Of a DNA stretch of 64,000 bases, positions 1 through 8,790 are shown piece by piece. The notes below the pieces were generated by a model. That model had not been told where the DNA came from. It saw only the letters and a program-made list of their open reading frames with translations, and made no database searches. Numbering within the stretch: the stretch's first letter is position 1; every line of letters starts with the position of its first letter. A program made the position numbers and the translations under genes. Source of the stretch: Saprospiraceae bacterium (GTDB lineage: Bacteria > Bacteroidota > Bacteroidia > Chitinophagales > Saprospiraceae); NCBI GenBank assembly GCA_041392805.1, contig JAWKLJ010000002.1:1689001-1753000 (forward strand), written 5' to 3'.

Positions 1-22
1 CCCTTCTAAAACAACAAATTTT

Positions 23-2047
23 ATGAAAAAACACTTGCTCATCCTATCCTTCTTCCTTATTCTTAGCTACGCCTATACCCAGCAAAAGCCACCATTCACT
101 AGCATGGACGTTTTTGAATTGGAATGGGTAAATGATCCGCAAATTTCACCCAACGGGGAATGGATTGTGTATGGAAGAGGAGGAATGGATATCATGAACG
201 ACCGCCGCCAATCCAGGCTTTGGCTGATCAAAGCAGACGGCACTGGCCATCAGAAATTGACGGACAACGATGTTAATGATGGCAATGCCCAGTGGTCGCC
301 AGATGGACAACGCATTGCTTTTACCGCCAGTACAGCCCAAGGAGCAGAGCTATTTATCTATTGGGCGAACACCCAGAAAACAGCGCGGATATCGCAACTC
401 CCCGGCTCTCCTTCCGGGCTGAGTTGGTCGCCGGATGGACAACACTTGGCCTTTTCCATGTTTGTACCGGGTTCGGAGCTCTCCCTCGTCAAGCCACCTC
501 CAAAGCCTGCTGGGGCCAATTGGGCCGATCCTCCGCGCATCACCTCCCGCTTGAAGCATGAAGCGGATGGTTCAGGTTATATGAGTCCTGGCTTTTCTCA
601 TTATTTTATTATCCCGGCAGATGGCGGTTCGGCGCGGCAAGTTACAACAGGCGATTTTAACCATCGTGGAGCGCCCGTCTGGACGAAGGATGGCAAAAAC
701 CTGCTGTTTTCAGCGAACAGAAATAAGGATTGGGAGTATGAATTCAATAATTCGGAAATTTACAGTATTTCTATTGAAACGGGAACGGTGCAGGCCTTGA
801 CAGATCGCAACGGACCCGATGGAGGGGTGGCGCTTTCTCCAGATGGTAAAACCATTGCCTATTTGGGGTTTGATGATCAAGTGCAGACTTACCAAATCAA
901 CCAGCTGTATTTGATGAATGTAGATGGTTCGGCAAAAAAAATGATCAATACCGGATTGGATCGCAATATATCCGATTTGGTTTGGGATAATGACGGGAAC
1001 GGACTATACTTTTCTTTTGATGATAAAGGGAATACGAAAATAGGTTATGTAGACCGTGCTGGCAAAGTAAGCGTAGTGACTGGAGATGTAGGTGGAACAG
1101 GCGTCGCAAGACCATATGGTGGCGGTTCCTTCTCGATTGCAAAAAATGGGAAAATTGCTTTTACCCATACGACTCCATATTATCCTTCCGAATTAGCCAT
1201 CATTCAAAAAGGCCAGGCGAAAGCAAAAATGGTGATGGACCTGAACAAAGATCTGCTGGGCGAGCGAAACTTGGGTAAAGTAGAAGAAATATGGTATAAA
1301 TCCTCGGTGGGGAACTTGGACATCCAGGGCTGGATCGTCTATCCACCCCAATTTGATGCGAATAAGAAGTATCCTTTATTGGTGGAAAACCACGGTGGCC
1401 CAACGGCTAATTATGGCGACCGGTTTTCACCAGAAATGCAATTATACGCAACGGCAGGATTCGTGGTTTTTTACCCCAATCCAAGGGGAAGCACCAGCTA
1501 TGGTGAAGCCTTTGGCAACCTCTTATACCACAACTATCCCGGCGATGATTACCATGACGTGATGGACGGCGTGGATGCTATGTTGAAAAAAGGATTTATT
1601 GCAGAAGATAGTCTGTTTGTTACCGGAGGGAGCGCTGGCGGCATTATGTCGGCCTGGATGATTGGCAAGAACAATCGCTTCCGAGCCGCTGCGGTCGTCA
1701 AGCCGGTGATGAATTGGATCAGTAAAACCTTAACGGCGGATAATTATTATGGTTATGCTAATTCCCGTTTTCCCGGTCAGCCATGGGAAAACATGGATGT
1801 TTATATGAAGTTTTCGCCCATTTCGCTGGTTGGCAATATCCAGACCCCCACCTTGGTGATGGTCGGAACCGCAGATATGCGGACGCCCCTGTCAGAGGCT
1901 AAGCAACTTTATCACGCTTTAAAACTCCGCAAAATTGACACTGCATTGGTAGAGATACCTGGATCTTACCACCTTATTGCCAATCGCCCTAGCCAACTGA
2001 TCACCAAGGTGGCGCACATTGTGGCTTGGTTTGATCGGTACCGGTAG
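23..2047 (+). CDS. Secreted S9 family prolyl oligopeptidase-like peptidase
   Basis: This 674-residue serine peptidase has an N-terminal signal peptide (about residues 1-19, ending YTQQ), so it probably acts in the periplasm or outside the cell. Residues about 30-400 form a beta-propeller with several TolB/WD40-like blades marked by SPDG motifs. The C-terminal alpha/beta hydrolase domain carries the nucleophile elbow GGSAGG (Ser537), an Asp in GTADMRTP (Asp618) and a His in GSYH (His650), the order expected of the S9 catalytic triad. Family members remove dipeptides or cleave oligopeptides; the exact specificity (DPP4-like or acylaminoacyl-peptidase-like) cannot be told from sequence. Length is normal for the family. 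It is convergent with the cysteine-dioxygenase-like gene, with only 12 bases between them. Family assignment is secure, substrate is not. Confidence 0.93.
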   Translation: MKKHLLILSFFLILSYAYTQQKPPFTSMDVFELEWVNDPQISPNGEWIVYGRGGMDIMNDRRQSRLWLIKADGTGHQKLTDNDVNDGNAQWSPDGQRIAFTASTAQGAELFIYWANTQKTARISQLPGSPSGLSWSPDGQHLAFSMFVPGSELSLVKPPPKPAGANWADPPRITSRLKHEADGSGYMSPGFSHYFIIPADGGSARQVTTGDFNHRGAPVWTKDGKNLLFSANRNKDWEYEFNNSEIYSISIETGTVQALTDRNGPDGGVALSPDGKTIAYLGFDDQVQTYQINQLYLMNVDGSAKKMINTGLDRNISDLVWDNDGNGLYFSFDDKGNTKIGYVDRAGKVSVVTGDVGGTGVARPYGGGSFSIAKNGKIAFTHTTPYYPSELAIIQKGQAKAKMVMDLNKDLLGERNLGKVEEIWYKSSVGNLDIQGWIVYPPQFDANKKYPLLVENHGGPTANYGDRFSPEMQLYATAGFVVFYPNPRGSTSYGEAFGNLLYHNYPGDDYHDVMDGVDAMLKKGFIAEDSLFVTGGSAGGIMSAWMIGKNNRFRAAAVVKPVMNWISKTLTADNYYGYANSRFPGQPWENMDVYMKFSPISLVGNIQTPTLVMVGTADMRTPLSEAKQLYHALKLRKIDTALVEIPGSYHLIANRPSQLITKVAHIVAWFDRYR

Positions 2048-2059
2048 GAGGGTTAAAAG

Positions 2060-2572
2060 CTACCCCACAGCTTTTAATTTCACTTTGACCAAATTCACTT
2101 CTTGCTGTCTGGGCAGGGTATCAGATACATCAACGCCTGCAGCATAGAGGTGCAGTGAAATAGCTGGCGTAACCGAAGGGTTCTCCACAACATGATAAGC
2201 AATATCATCATGGATATAGGAAGTTCCACTTCCCTTGAAATAGTAATGTTTTCCAATTACTTTTTCTTTATCCTTTGGATCAAAACGGGTTTCAGAAAGG
2301 GTGCCAGAAAGAACTTTTATCAAGCCTCCACCTTGTGGATGACCATGTTTTTTGCTTTTCTGTTTACCGTCCCAATGAATGAGGATCAGTTTGAATTGTT
2401 GGTTTTGAAAGAGGATGGTGTTTTTAAACTTCCCATCCTCTTTGGTCATGAAATTCCGCCAATCATCGTTGTTGTAGGAGGTGAACAAGGATTCAACTTC
2501 TAAAACGTTTTTGGTTTTTTGGGTTTCAAACTGCGTGACTAAGGCTTGGATCAAGGTTGCTAAAGTTTTCAT
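2060..2572 (-). CDS. Cysteine dioxygenase-like cupin enzyme
   Basis: This 170-residue cytosolic cupin resembles thiol dioxygenases of the cysteine dioxygenase type I family, which oxidise cysteine to cysteine sulfinate with a 3-His iron centre. The metal ligands are recognisable as KHGHP (His76 and His78) and a later AYHVVENPS (His127). The segment after the HxH pair (GGGLIKVLSGTL) corresponds to the first cupin motif of CDO. The Cys that forms the Cys-Tyr crosslink in mammalian CDO is absent here, as is common in bacterial members. The substrate could also be 3-mercaptopropionate or another small thiol. It is a single gene on the minus strand, convergent with the S9 peptidase. The ATG at 2572 is the natural start. 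Confidence 0.82.
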   Translation of the reverse strand: MKTLATLIQALVTQFETQKTKNVLEVESLFTSYNNDDWRNFMTKEDGKFKNTILFQNQQFKLILIHWDGKQKSKKHGHPQGGGLIKVLSGTLSETRFDPKDKEKVIGKHYYFKGSGTSYIHDDIAYHVVENPSVTPAISLHLYAAGVDVSDTLPRQQEVNLVKVKLKAVG

Positions 2573-2630
2573 TTGGTTATGATTTTGTTTTCATTTGATT
2601 TAAACCAAAAGTGCAGGCTTGTGGGCAAAA

Positions 2631-2663
2631 GAAAAAGGGCTATTGAGTGAATAGCCCTTTTTC
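2631..2663. terminator. Perfect 14-bp hairpin, bidirectional terminator
   Basis: The arms 2631-2644 and 2650-2663 are perfectly complementary around a 5-base loop. The GC core (AGGGCTA) is bounded by A-run and T-run, so it can act as a rho-independent terminator on either strand. It lies downstream of the minus-strand GSDH gene, although 370 bases from its stop codon. Confidence 0.65.
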
Positions 2664-2766
2664 TTGATTCGTTGGTAATCTAACGTCAGGTTTGCGTACT
2701 TGTAGTCTTTTATTAGGCTTAGGTGACAGGGTTTTACTAGGATGCTTGGCTGCAAAGTTTGCTTTT

Positions 2767-2790
2767 CCACCTTTTCGCGGGAAAAGGTGG
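2767..2790. repeat. Short palindrome, CCACCTTTTC / GAAAAGGTGG
   Basis: A perfect 10-bp inverted repeat with a GCGG loop sits in the intergenic region between the CDO-like and GSDH genes. It has no T-tract, so it looks more like an extragenic palindromic repeat than a terminator. Confidence 0.5.
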
Positions 2791-3035
2791 AGCCAAAACC
2801 GCCGCCTGACGCATCTTCGGCTAAAACAGTCTTCCACTACGTTGCACAAAAAGAAACTCGCCTTTGGGTTTGGGTGATCACTTAAACATGGTTGATTGTC
2901 AATTGTTTACAGCTGAGCCTGGTTGCTTCGAAGCTCAAACAGTTTTTTGTGCGGGCTCTTCGTTTCAGACTGTTTTTTAACGCCGAATCTGCTAATGGCG
3001 GACTCCTTCATCGCAAACCTCACCTTAATCTATTG

Positions 3036-4310
3036 CTACTTCCCGATTCTAATTAGCCTGCCGTCCTCTTGATCGGTAAGGACGTATAGGGCCCCATCAG
3101 GCCCCTCTGTGACGTCCCGCATTCGGTGTTCTTGATCCACGAGCAGCCTTTCTTCTCCAATCACGCGATTGTCCTGGATCACCAAACGAGCCAGGTGTCG
3201 CCCTCTGAGCGCCGTTACAAAAAGGTTGCCTTTCCATTCAGGGATTTGCGCGCCACTATAAAAGCTTATCCCACTAGGGGAAATAGCGGGATCCCAATAA
3301 TAAACCGGCTGTTCCATACCTTCTTTTTGGGTAAGTCCCTCATTGATCGGGTCGCCATTATATTCCATCCCATAAGCGATGATGGGCCAGCCATAATTTT
3401 TACCTGCGGAAAGGATATTGATCTCGTCGCCTGCGCGGGCGCCGTGGTCACTCAACCATAAGGCACCAGTCGTAGGATGAAAAGTCATACCTTGAGGATC
3501 TCGAAAGCCAAGTGCCCAAATCTCTGGCTTCGCCTCCGGATCATTGATAAAGGGGTTGCCAGGCGCAGGAGCCCCCTCCTTGGTGATGCGGATGACTTTG
3601 CCCAGTGCTGAACCCAAGGATTGCGCCAGCGGCCGAACCTCCGGATGAAAGCGTTCGCCAAAGCAGGCCAATAGAAAACCTTCGGGATCAAACAGCAATC
3701 GGGCACCGTAGTGATAATACCCATAATTGGTCGGTGAGGCCCGATAAATAACTTTAACATTTTCCAACTGTTTTTCATCAGCAGATAACCTAGCCCGCCC
3801 AATAGCAGCCAAATATTCTCCTTGATAGGGCTCTGAAAAAGTCCAAAATAGCTGGCGGGTGTTGATGAAATCAGGGTCTAAAATGATATCCATCAATCCA
3901 CCATCCTGTTTAAAATAAACAGGGGGAACACCTAATATCGTATCACTGATAGCTCCCTCCATCGTAAGGATCCGAATCCTCCCTGGTTTTTCGGTAACAA
4001 TCATTCGTCCATCTGGCAGAAAATCCAGCCCCCATGGAAAATGAAGTTGGTCCGTAATGATGTCGACTTTAAAAGGTGTTTGCGTTTTTACACCAGGCAC
4101 CCTGGTTTGTCCTGCAAAAGCAGCCAGTTGGCCTTTTGCCTCAGGAGCCAAGGTGTCGACAGGCGGATAGGTAATTGACTCGCCAGTTTGCTCGCTTGAT
4201 TTTCCTTGCTCCGATGCACAACTAATCACTAAAAGACAAATAGAGAGTAAAGCTAAAGTAAGTGATAATGGCCTCATTAAGCAAGGATTGACTCGACTTT
4301 GTTTTTTCAT
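3036..4310 (-). CDS. PQQ-dependent sugar dehydrogenase-like (GSDH) lipoprotein
   Basis: This protein of about 424 residues belongs to the glucose/sorbosone dehydrogenase family, six-bladed propellers that oxidise sugars with PQQ. Typical family signatures are present: HFPWGLDFLPDG, RIRIL, GGLMDI, GYYHYGARLLFDP, GFRDPQGMTFHP, LSDHGARAGDEIN and GKNYGWP. A longer reading to 4394 exists, but the ATG at 4310 gives a clean lipoprotein signal (MKKQ..., hydrophobic stretch, lipobox VISC with Cys31), so I chose it. It should be anchored in the periplasmic or outer membrane face. The gene is divergent from the PVC-type dehydrogenase at 4501, with about 190 bases between them that could hold promoters for both. 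The substrate is not predictable; some family members are aldose dehydrogenases and others have lost PQQ. Confidence 0.88.
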   Translation of the reverse strand: MKKQSRVNPCLMRPLSLTLALLSICLLVISCASEQGKSSEQTGESITYPPVDTLAPEAKGQLAAFAGQTRVPGVKTQTPFKVDIITDQLHFPWGLDFLPDGRMIVTEKPGRIRILTMEGAISDTILGVPPVYFKQDGGLMDIILDPDFINTRQLFWTFSEPYQGEYLAAIGRARLSADEKQLENVKVIYRASPTNYGYYHYGARLLFDPEGFLLACFGERFHPEVRPLAQSLGSALGKVIRITKEGAPAPGNPFINDPEAKPEIWALGFRDPQGMTFHPTTGALWLSDHGARAGDEINILSAGKNYGWPIIAYGMEYNGDPINEGLTQKEGMEQPVYYWDPAISPSGISFYSGAQIPEWKGNLFVTALRGRHLARLVIQDNRVIGEERLLVDQEHRMRDVTEGPDGALYVLTDQEDGRLIRIGK

Positions 4311-4500
4311 GATTCCAAAATTGAAGAAGGTTTTGATTGCTATTGATTTTGTTATGGAGGAACTAGGTTGCTCTTTCCTCTGACCGCTGGTCATCTTAAA
4401 ATTGGTTTATTTGACTATGCCTTCACGAATAGTTTATTATTTTGTCGCAAGTTTCGTTTAAAATGAAACGTATGGAATACGATGCGGAAAACAATATAAA

Positions 4501-7035
4501 ATGACAGGCAACAAAATACCTATTTTCTTTTTTTTTACAGGAATCTTTTTTCTTTTTTGCCAATGCAAGCAGGAGCCATCTCCACCTTTGTCACCTAAAG
4601 CAGCCTCCAAAAGCTTTCAATTAACGCCTGGGTTCAACATCCAATTGGTAGCTGCCGAACCAATGGTGGAAGATCCTGTTGCCATGACCTTTGATGAGGA
4701 CGGCAAGTTGTGGGTGGTGGAAATGCGTGGATTTATGCCCAATATAGACCGCGAAGGTGAAGAAGACCGGGTAGGGCGGGTATCCGTTCTGACTGATACG
4801 GATGGCGATGGACAAATGGACAAAAGCATCATCTTTATAGATAGCTTGATCCTTCCCAGGGCTATTGCTGTTTTATCTGATGGTATATTAATTGCGGAAA
4901 GCAATCCATTATGGTTTGCAGAGGATACCGACGGGGATGGTAAAGCAGATAAAAAAACCTTAGTAGATTCTGTTTATGGCGGTGGTGGCTTACCTGAACA
5001 TTCTCCCAATGGTTTATGGCGGGGGTTGGATAATTGGTATTACAATGCCAAGGCTCGTGCCAGGTATCGAAGAATAGGCGGCCAGTGGATCACGGAAAAA
5101 ACCGAGTTTCGCGGACAATGGGGCATTTCTCATGATGATGCAGGGCGTTTGTTTTACAATTACAATTGGTCGCAATTACATGCAGACCTGGTACCTCCTA
5201 ATTATTTGTCCAGGAATCCGCATCATAGTCCGACCACTGGCATAGACCACGGCTTGACCATCGATCGTAAGATTTACCCTATCAGACCTAACCCTGCCGT
5301 TAATCGCGGCTATATTCCAGGCACTTTGGACGAGGAAGGCAAGCTAATTGAATTCACTGCGGCCTGTTCTCCTTTTGTTTATCGAGGCAAAACCTTACCC
5401 AAAGCATTTCAGGGCAATGCCTTTGTCTGCGAACCCTCCGGGAATCTAGTTAAACGAAATGTAGTGACCTCCAGCGGATTTCTGTTGTCGGCCTATGATC
5501 CCAGTCCTGGTACCGAATTCTTGGCTTCCACAGATGAACGTTTTCGGCCAGTCGCCCTGACGAGTGGGCCAGATGGAGCCTTATATATTGCCGATATGTA
5601 CAGGGGGATTGTTCAACACGGTGCCTATATGACGCCTTACCTGAAGGAACAAAGTTTGAGCCGAAAACTGGATCGCCCCGTACATATGGGACGAATCTGG
5701 CGGGTGGTACCCGAAAAAGAGAAAACAGCAGTGGTTGAACCACTATCTAAAAAGGCGCCTGTAGAATGGGTGACCTTGCTGTCGCACCCTGACGGATGGT
5801 ACCGGGATACTGGCCAGCGCCTGCTGGTAGAACGTGCTGATCCTAACGTAATTCCTGCACTTCGTGACCTGCTTGAAAAAGGAGCCGAGCCCTTGGGCCG
5901 CATGCACGCGCTATGGACACTAGAAGGCATGGGTGCCCTTACCAAAGAAATATGCTGGTCAGCTTTAGCCGATAAAAACGTGTTGGTTCAAACCTCAGCG
6001 CTACGCCTTTTGGAGCCGCTGCTCCTAAAAGACCCAACCTTGAAAACGCAATTAGGCGCCACCTTGCTGGACCGATGGGAGACTGCCGAGCCAGGCATGG
6101 TCTTGCAAATGGCCTTATCAGCAGCTAGTCTGGAGCAAGCACATAAATTGACTTTATTAGCGGCGATAGTCAAAAGAGACGGAGAAGCTCCGCTGATTCG
6201 GGATGCTGCTTTGAGCAGTTTGACAGACCAGGAGGACGCCCTTTTGCAGCTTTTGCTGAAAGCACCGGATTGGCAGACTGCCGATCCTGCTAAAGCCATT
6301 TTTATAGAAATGTTGGCAAGCGCCATATTTAATAAAGGTAAAGCATCCGAAATTCAGGCACTCGTAGGGCAATTTCAACCGAAATCAGATACCTTACACT
6401 GGCAGTTAAGGGCAGCACTCAATGGCCTGGCCATTCAGGCCGGGATGCAGCAGACCGCCCCCGTAGTATTGTCTGCTATACCAGCATGTTTAAACCATAT
6501 TGACCTTTTTGACGACGCCGTGCAAAGGCAACTTAATAGGCTAGCGACTGGCCTGACTTGGCCTGGCAAAAAGGAAGAGATGGCCTCTGCTGGCAATGGG
6601 AAGGGATTAGCAGAAGATGAATTAAAGCAATTTGCGCTGGGTCGCCAACAATATCTCTCTATTTGCGCTGGCTGCCATGGGACGGACGGTAGGGGGATTA
6701 GACGTTTTGCCCCTCCATTAGTTCAATCTGAATGGGTTTTAGGTGATGATAAAAAGTTGGCCCTTATCTTGCTTCATGGTATGGAAGGACCAGTTGAGGT
6801 AAATGGCATAAAATACGATGCTCCGGATATTCTTCCCGTAATGCCATCGCATTCGGTTATCGATGATGGGGATATTGCGGCTATTTTAACCTATATTCGC
6901 AACGAATGGGGACACCAGGCAGGTGCCGTCAAACCCAGAACGGTGGGTATGACGCGGGTGAGCTCCCAAGGCAAAGTCGTACCCTGGTCCGCCGAAGAGC
7001 TAAAAGCCCTTCCAGTGGAAAAAGAAACACAGTAA
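4501..7035 (+). CDS. PVC-type membrane-bound dehydrogenase with HEAT repeats and C-terminal cytochrome c
   Basis: This 844-residue exported protein combines three parts. Residues about 40-400 form a propeller of the PVC-type heme-binding/membrane-bound dehydrogenase family (GSDH-related), with Ca-binding-like DTDGDGQMDKS and DTDGDGKADKK loops. Residues about 420-640 are helical HEAT-like repeats. Residues about 700-820 are a class I cytochrome c domain with CAGCH (Cys722, Cys725, His726) and a probable axial Met781 in VMPSH. The N-terminus is a hydrophobic export segment with Cys20 and Cys22, possibly a lipoprotein with a non-canonical lipobox. Family knowledge suggests oxidation of a sugar or alcohol with electrons passed to the fused heme. 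It is divergent from the GSDH lipoprotein, and the pair may act on related substrates; that is inference. Confidence 0.88.
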   Translation: MTGNKIPIFFFFTGIFFLFCQCKQEPSPPLSPKAASKSFQLTPGFNIQLVAAEPMVEDPVAMTFDEDGKLWVVEMRGFMPNIDREGEEDRVGRVSVLTDTDGDGQMDKSIIFIDSLILPRAIAVLSDGILIAESNPLWFAEDTDGDGKADKKTLVDSVYGGGGLPEHSPNGLWRGLDNWYYNAKARARYRRIGGQWITEKTEFRGQWGISHDDAGRLFYNYNWSQLHADLVPPNYLSRNPHHSPTTGIDHGLTIDRKIYPIRPNPAVNRGYIPGTLDEEGKLIEFTAACSPFVYRGKTLPKAFQGNAFVCEPSGNLVKRNVVTSSGFLLSAYDPSPGTEFLASTDERFRPVALTSGPDGALYIADMYRGIVQHGAYMTPYLKEQSLSRKLDRPVHMGRIWRVVPEKEKTAVVEPLSKKAPVEWVTLLSHPDGWYRDTGQRLLVERADPNVIPALRDLLEKGAEPLGRMHALWTLEGMGALTKEICWSALADKNVLVQTSALRLLEPLLLKDPTLKTQLGATLLDRWETAEPGMVLQMALSAASLEQAHKLTLLAAIVKRDGEAPLIRDAALSSLTDQEDALLQLLLKAPDWQTADPAKAIFIEMLASAIFNKGKASEIQALVGQFQPKSDTLHWQLRAALNGLAIQAGMQQTAPVVLSAIPACLNHIDLFDDAVQRQLNRLATGLTWPGKKEEMASAGNGKGLAEDELKQFALGRQQYLSICAGCHGTDGRGIRRFAPPLVQSEWVLGDDKKLALILLHGMEGPVEVNGIKYDAPDILPVMPSHSVIDDGDIAAILTYIRNEWGHQAGAVKPRTVGMTRVSSQGKVVPWSAEELKALPVEKETQ

Positions 7036-7057
7036 GGTTTTGGTGCAGAGGTTTTAT

Positions 7058-7206
7058 TTGGACGTGGAGATATTGGAGTTTTAAAGGTATTGGAGGGTTG
7101 GCTTGAGGTTGAGTTACGCGGAGTTACACGGAGGAGCGGAGATCGCGGAGTTTTTTTTGGGATGTGTGGGTATATTGGAGGATTGGGGCAAGCCCCAGCG
7201 ACACAG
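7058..7206. repeat. Dispersed intergenic element, copy 1
   Basis: This copy starts TTGGACGTGGAG and ends GCCCCAGCGACACAG. It shares a long, nearly identical stretch with copy 2 (7267-7411), including GTTACGCGGAGTTACACGG and GAGCGGAGATCGCGGAG. The bases after it (7207-7260) carry a short run of hexanucleotide-like units that recurs in inverted orientation near 43510-43560. Confidence 0.85.
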
Positions 7207-7266
7207 TAGGCATTTTAATTTTGATTTTGATTGCCATTTTGATTCTACTGTGGCTAGTGTTTTTTT

Positions 7267-7411
7267 TTGGACGCGGAGTTAATGGAGTTATAGAGGTATT
7301 GGAGGTTTGGCTTGAGGTTGAGTTACGCGGAGTTACACGGAGGAGCGGAGATCGCGGAGTTTTTGTGGGATGTGGGGTATTGGAGGATTGGGGCAAGCCC
7401 CAGCGACACAG
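7267..7411. repeat. Dispersed intergenic element, copy 2
   Basis: This is a direct repeat of copy 1, with small indels, ending just upstream of the SDR gene. The open frame that runs from inside this repeat into the SDR gene should not be read as an extended N-terminus. Partial relatives lie at 11555-11600, 43300-43325, 43483-43590 and 43961-43976. Confidence 0.85.
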
Positions 7412-7449
7412 GAGTGTATTTTAATTTTCACAGCAAAGATGTATACAAA

Positions 7450-8235
7450 ATGAATAACCAACCACTTCCAGGTATTAAATTATTTGATTTAAGCGGAAAA
7501 GCGGCCATTATAACTGGCGGTTCCAAAGGTCTTGGCCTGGCTATGGCCGAAGGATTGGCCTCTGCGGGTGCCAATGTGATGCTAGTTAATCGAACAAGTG
7601 AAGAAGGCCTTGCAGCTGCTAAACAAATCAGTGAGACCTATGGTGTAAAGGCTAGTGCATTCAGCGCTGATGTGACGAGCATCGCAGATACCGAGGCCAT
7701 GGCCAAAGCAACCATGGCTACATTCGGCCGAATTGACATCCTGATCAATAGCGCAGGGATTAATATCCGAGGAGCCATTGATGAGCTCACTCCTGAAGAT
7801 TTTAACCATGTCATGAATGTCAATGTCAATGGCACCTGGCTTTGCTCCCGGGCGGTAACCCCTTACATGAAAGCCCAGAAAGATGGTCGAATCATTAATA
7901 TAGCCAGTACCTTGGGGGTGGTTGGCCTAGCCAATCGTACGCCTTATACTGCCAGCAAAGGTGCCGTGGTACAAATGACCCGCGCCCTTGGCCTCGAATT
8001 GGCGCCTTTCCAGATCAATGTCAATGCGATTTGCCCAGGCCCCTTTCTAACGGAGATGAATCTCCCTATAAAAGATACGCCTGAGGCGAAAAACTTTATT
8101 GTAGGGGCTACGGCGCTTGCACGCTGGGGAGAATTGCCGGAAATCCAGGGAGCCGCAATTTTCTTAGCCAGCCCAGCGGCAACTTACATGGTGGGGTCTA
8201 TGTTGACGGTTGATGGAGGATGGACGGCAAAATAG
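7450..8235 (+). CDS. SDR family NAD(P)-dependent oxidoreductase
   Basis: This 261-residue classical short-chain dehydrogenase is cytosolic. It has the cofactor motif TGGSKGLG (residues 22-29), NSAG (100-103), the catalytic Ser153 in NIAST, and Tyr166/Lys170 in YTASK, plus the PGPFLTEMN loop after beta-6 and a C-terminal VDGGW. The pattern FDLSGKAAIITGG and overall length are closest to gluconate 5-dehydrogenase or 2-deoxy-gluconate 3-dehydrogenase types, but a 3-oxoacyl reductase-like role cannot be excluded. A longer open frame begins upstream at 7312, inside the dispersed repeat; the ATG at 7450 gives the normal family N-terminus, so I use it. No clear neighbours in an operon. Confidence 0.92.
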   Translation: MNNQPLPGIKLFDLSGKAAIITGGSKGLGLAMAEGLASAGANVMLVNRTSEEGLAAAKQISETYGVKASAFSADVTSIADTEAMAKATMATFGRIDILINSAGINIRGAIDELTPEDFNHVMNVNVNGTWLCSRAVTPYMKAQKDGRIINIASTLGVVGLANRTPYTASKGAVVQMTRALGLELAPFQINVNAICPGPFLTEMNLPIKDTPEAKNFIVGATALARWGELPEIQGAAIFLASPAATYMVGSMLTVDGGWTAK

Positions 8236-8254
8236 GGGAGCAAAGAAGCTTTTC

Positions 8255-8689
8255 TTATTGCCAACTAATGTTTTCTGCTTTTAAACTGGCACAGACCGGC
8301 TCTCCTTTTTTGTCTGTTAATTTGATATGTGCTTCAATGCTTTTGCCTTGGGCTATGGCTGTATTGATTTGTTCCCAACTCAGTACATTGAGTTTAATTT
8401 TGGCACGACGAAACATTTCTTTTATTCCATTTTCTTTGCTGTACCAGACCAGATAGAGGAATTTGTCCCCCGTACTTCCAAAAACGTAAGGCCCTAAAAA
8501 GTTAGGCATTCCATCCTTCCCCATATTGCATTCAAGGGAAAGCGAAAAGGTCTTGGAAAGGCTATCGCCCGGCGTTTCCTCCAGCACTTCCTTGTTTTTT
8601 TGAATGCTCAGGAAGATGTTTTCCCGACCACAGCATGCGCTGCCAGGAAAATTAGTACAGATGAGTTTTATAGATATGGCATTTTTCAT
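8255..8689 (-). CDS. DUF5990 family protein
   Basis: This 144-residue protein has no signal peptide or membrane segment. It matches my recollection of DUF5990, a small family of unknown function, by the block DGMPNFLGPYVFGSTGDKFLYL near the middle and by the C-terminal pattern of a short linker and PVCASLKAEN. Its layout is N-terminal strand, a central PNFLGP turn, and a C-terminal helix/strand. It lies convergent with the SDR gene (19 bases apart) and divergent from the amidohydrolase. No function is proposed. Confidence 0.7.
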   Translation of the reverse strand: MKNAISIKLICTNFPGSACCGRENIFLSIQKNKEVLEETPGDSLSKTFSLSLECNMGKDGMPNFLGPYVFGSTGDKFLYLVWYSKENGIKEMFRRAKIKLNVLSWEQINTAIAQGKSIEAHIKLTDKKGEPVCASLKAENISWQ

Positions 8690-8790
8690 TCTTTCACATG
8701 ATATAGTTTAACCAGTTTGGGTATTTTTTTCTTAAATTGTTAACTTGATCATTTCAGGAAGTTTAAATTACAACATTTTAAAACAAAACA

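Larger units (their letters stand above)
2573..3035. other. Intergenic region with two hairpins, no gene
   Basis: I see no plausible gene in these 463 bases. Besides the hairpins listed separately, the stretch 2800-2990 is low in coding character and has scattered short words that resemble other intergenic parts of the window. The short ORFs here have no recognisable protein character. Confidence 0.5.

Noticed and set aside
7312..7449. N-terminal extension of the SDR protein
   Set aside because: The extension is the translation of the dispersed repeat; the normal SDR N-terminus begins at the ATG 7450.
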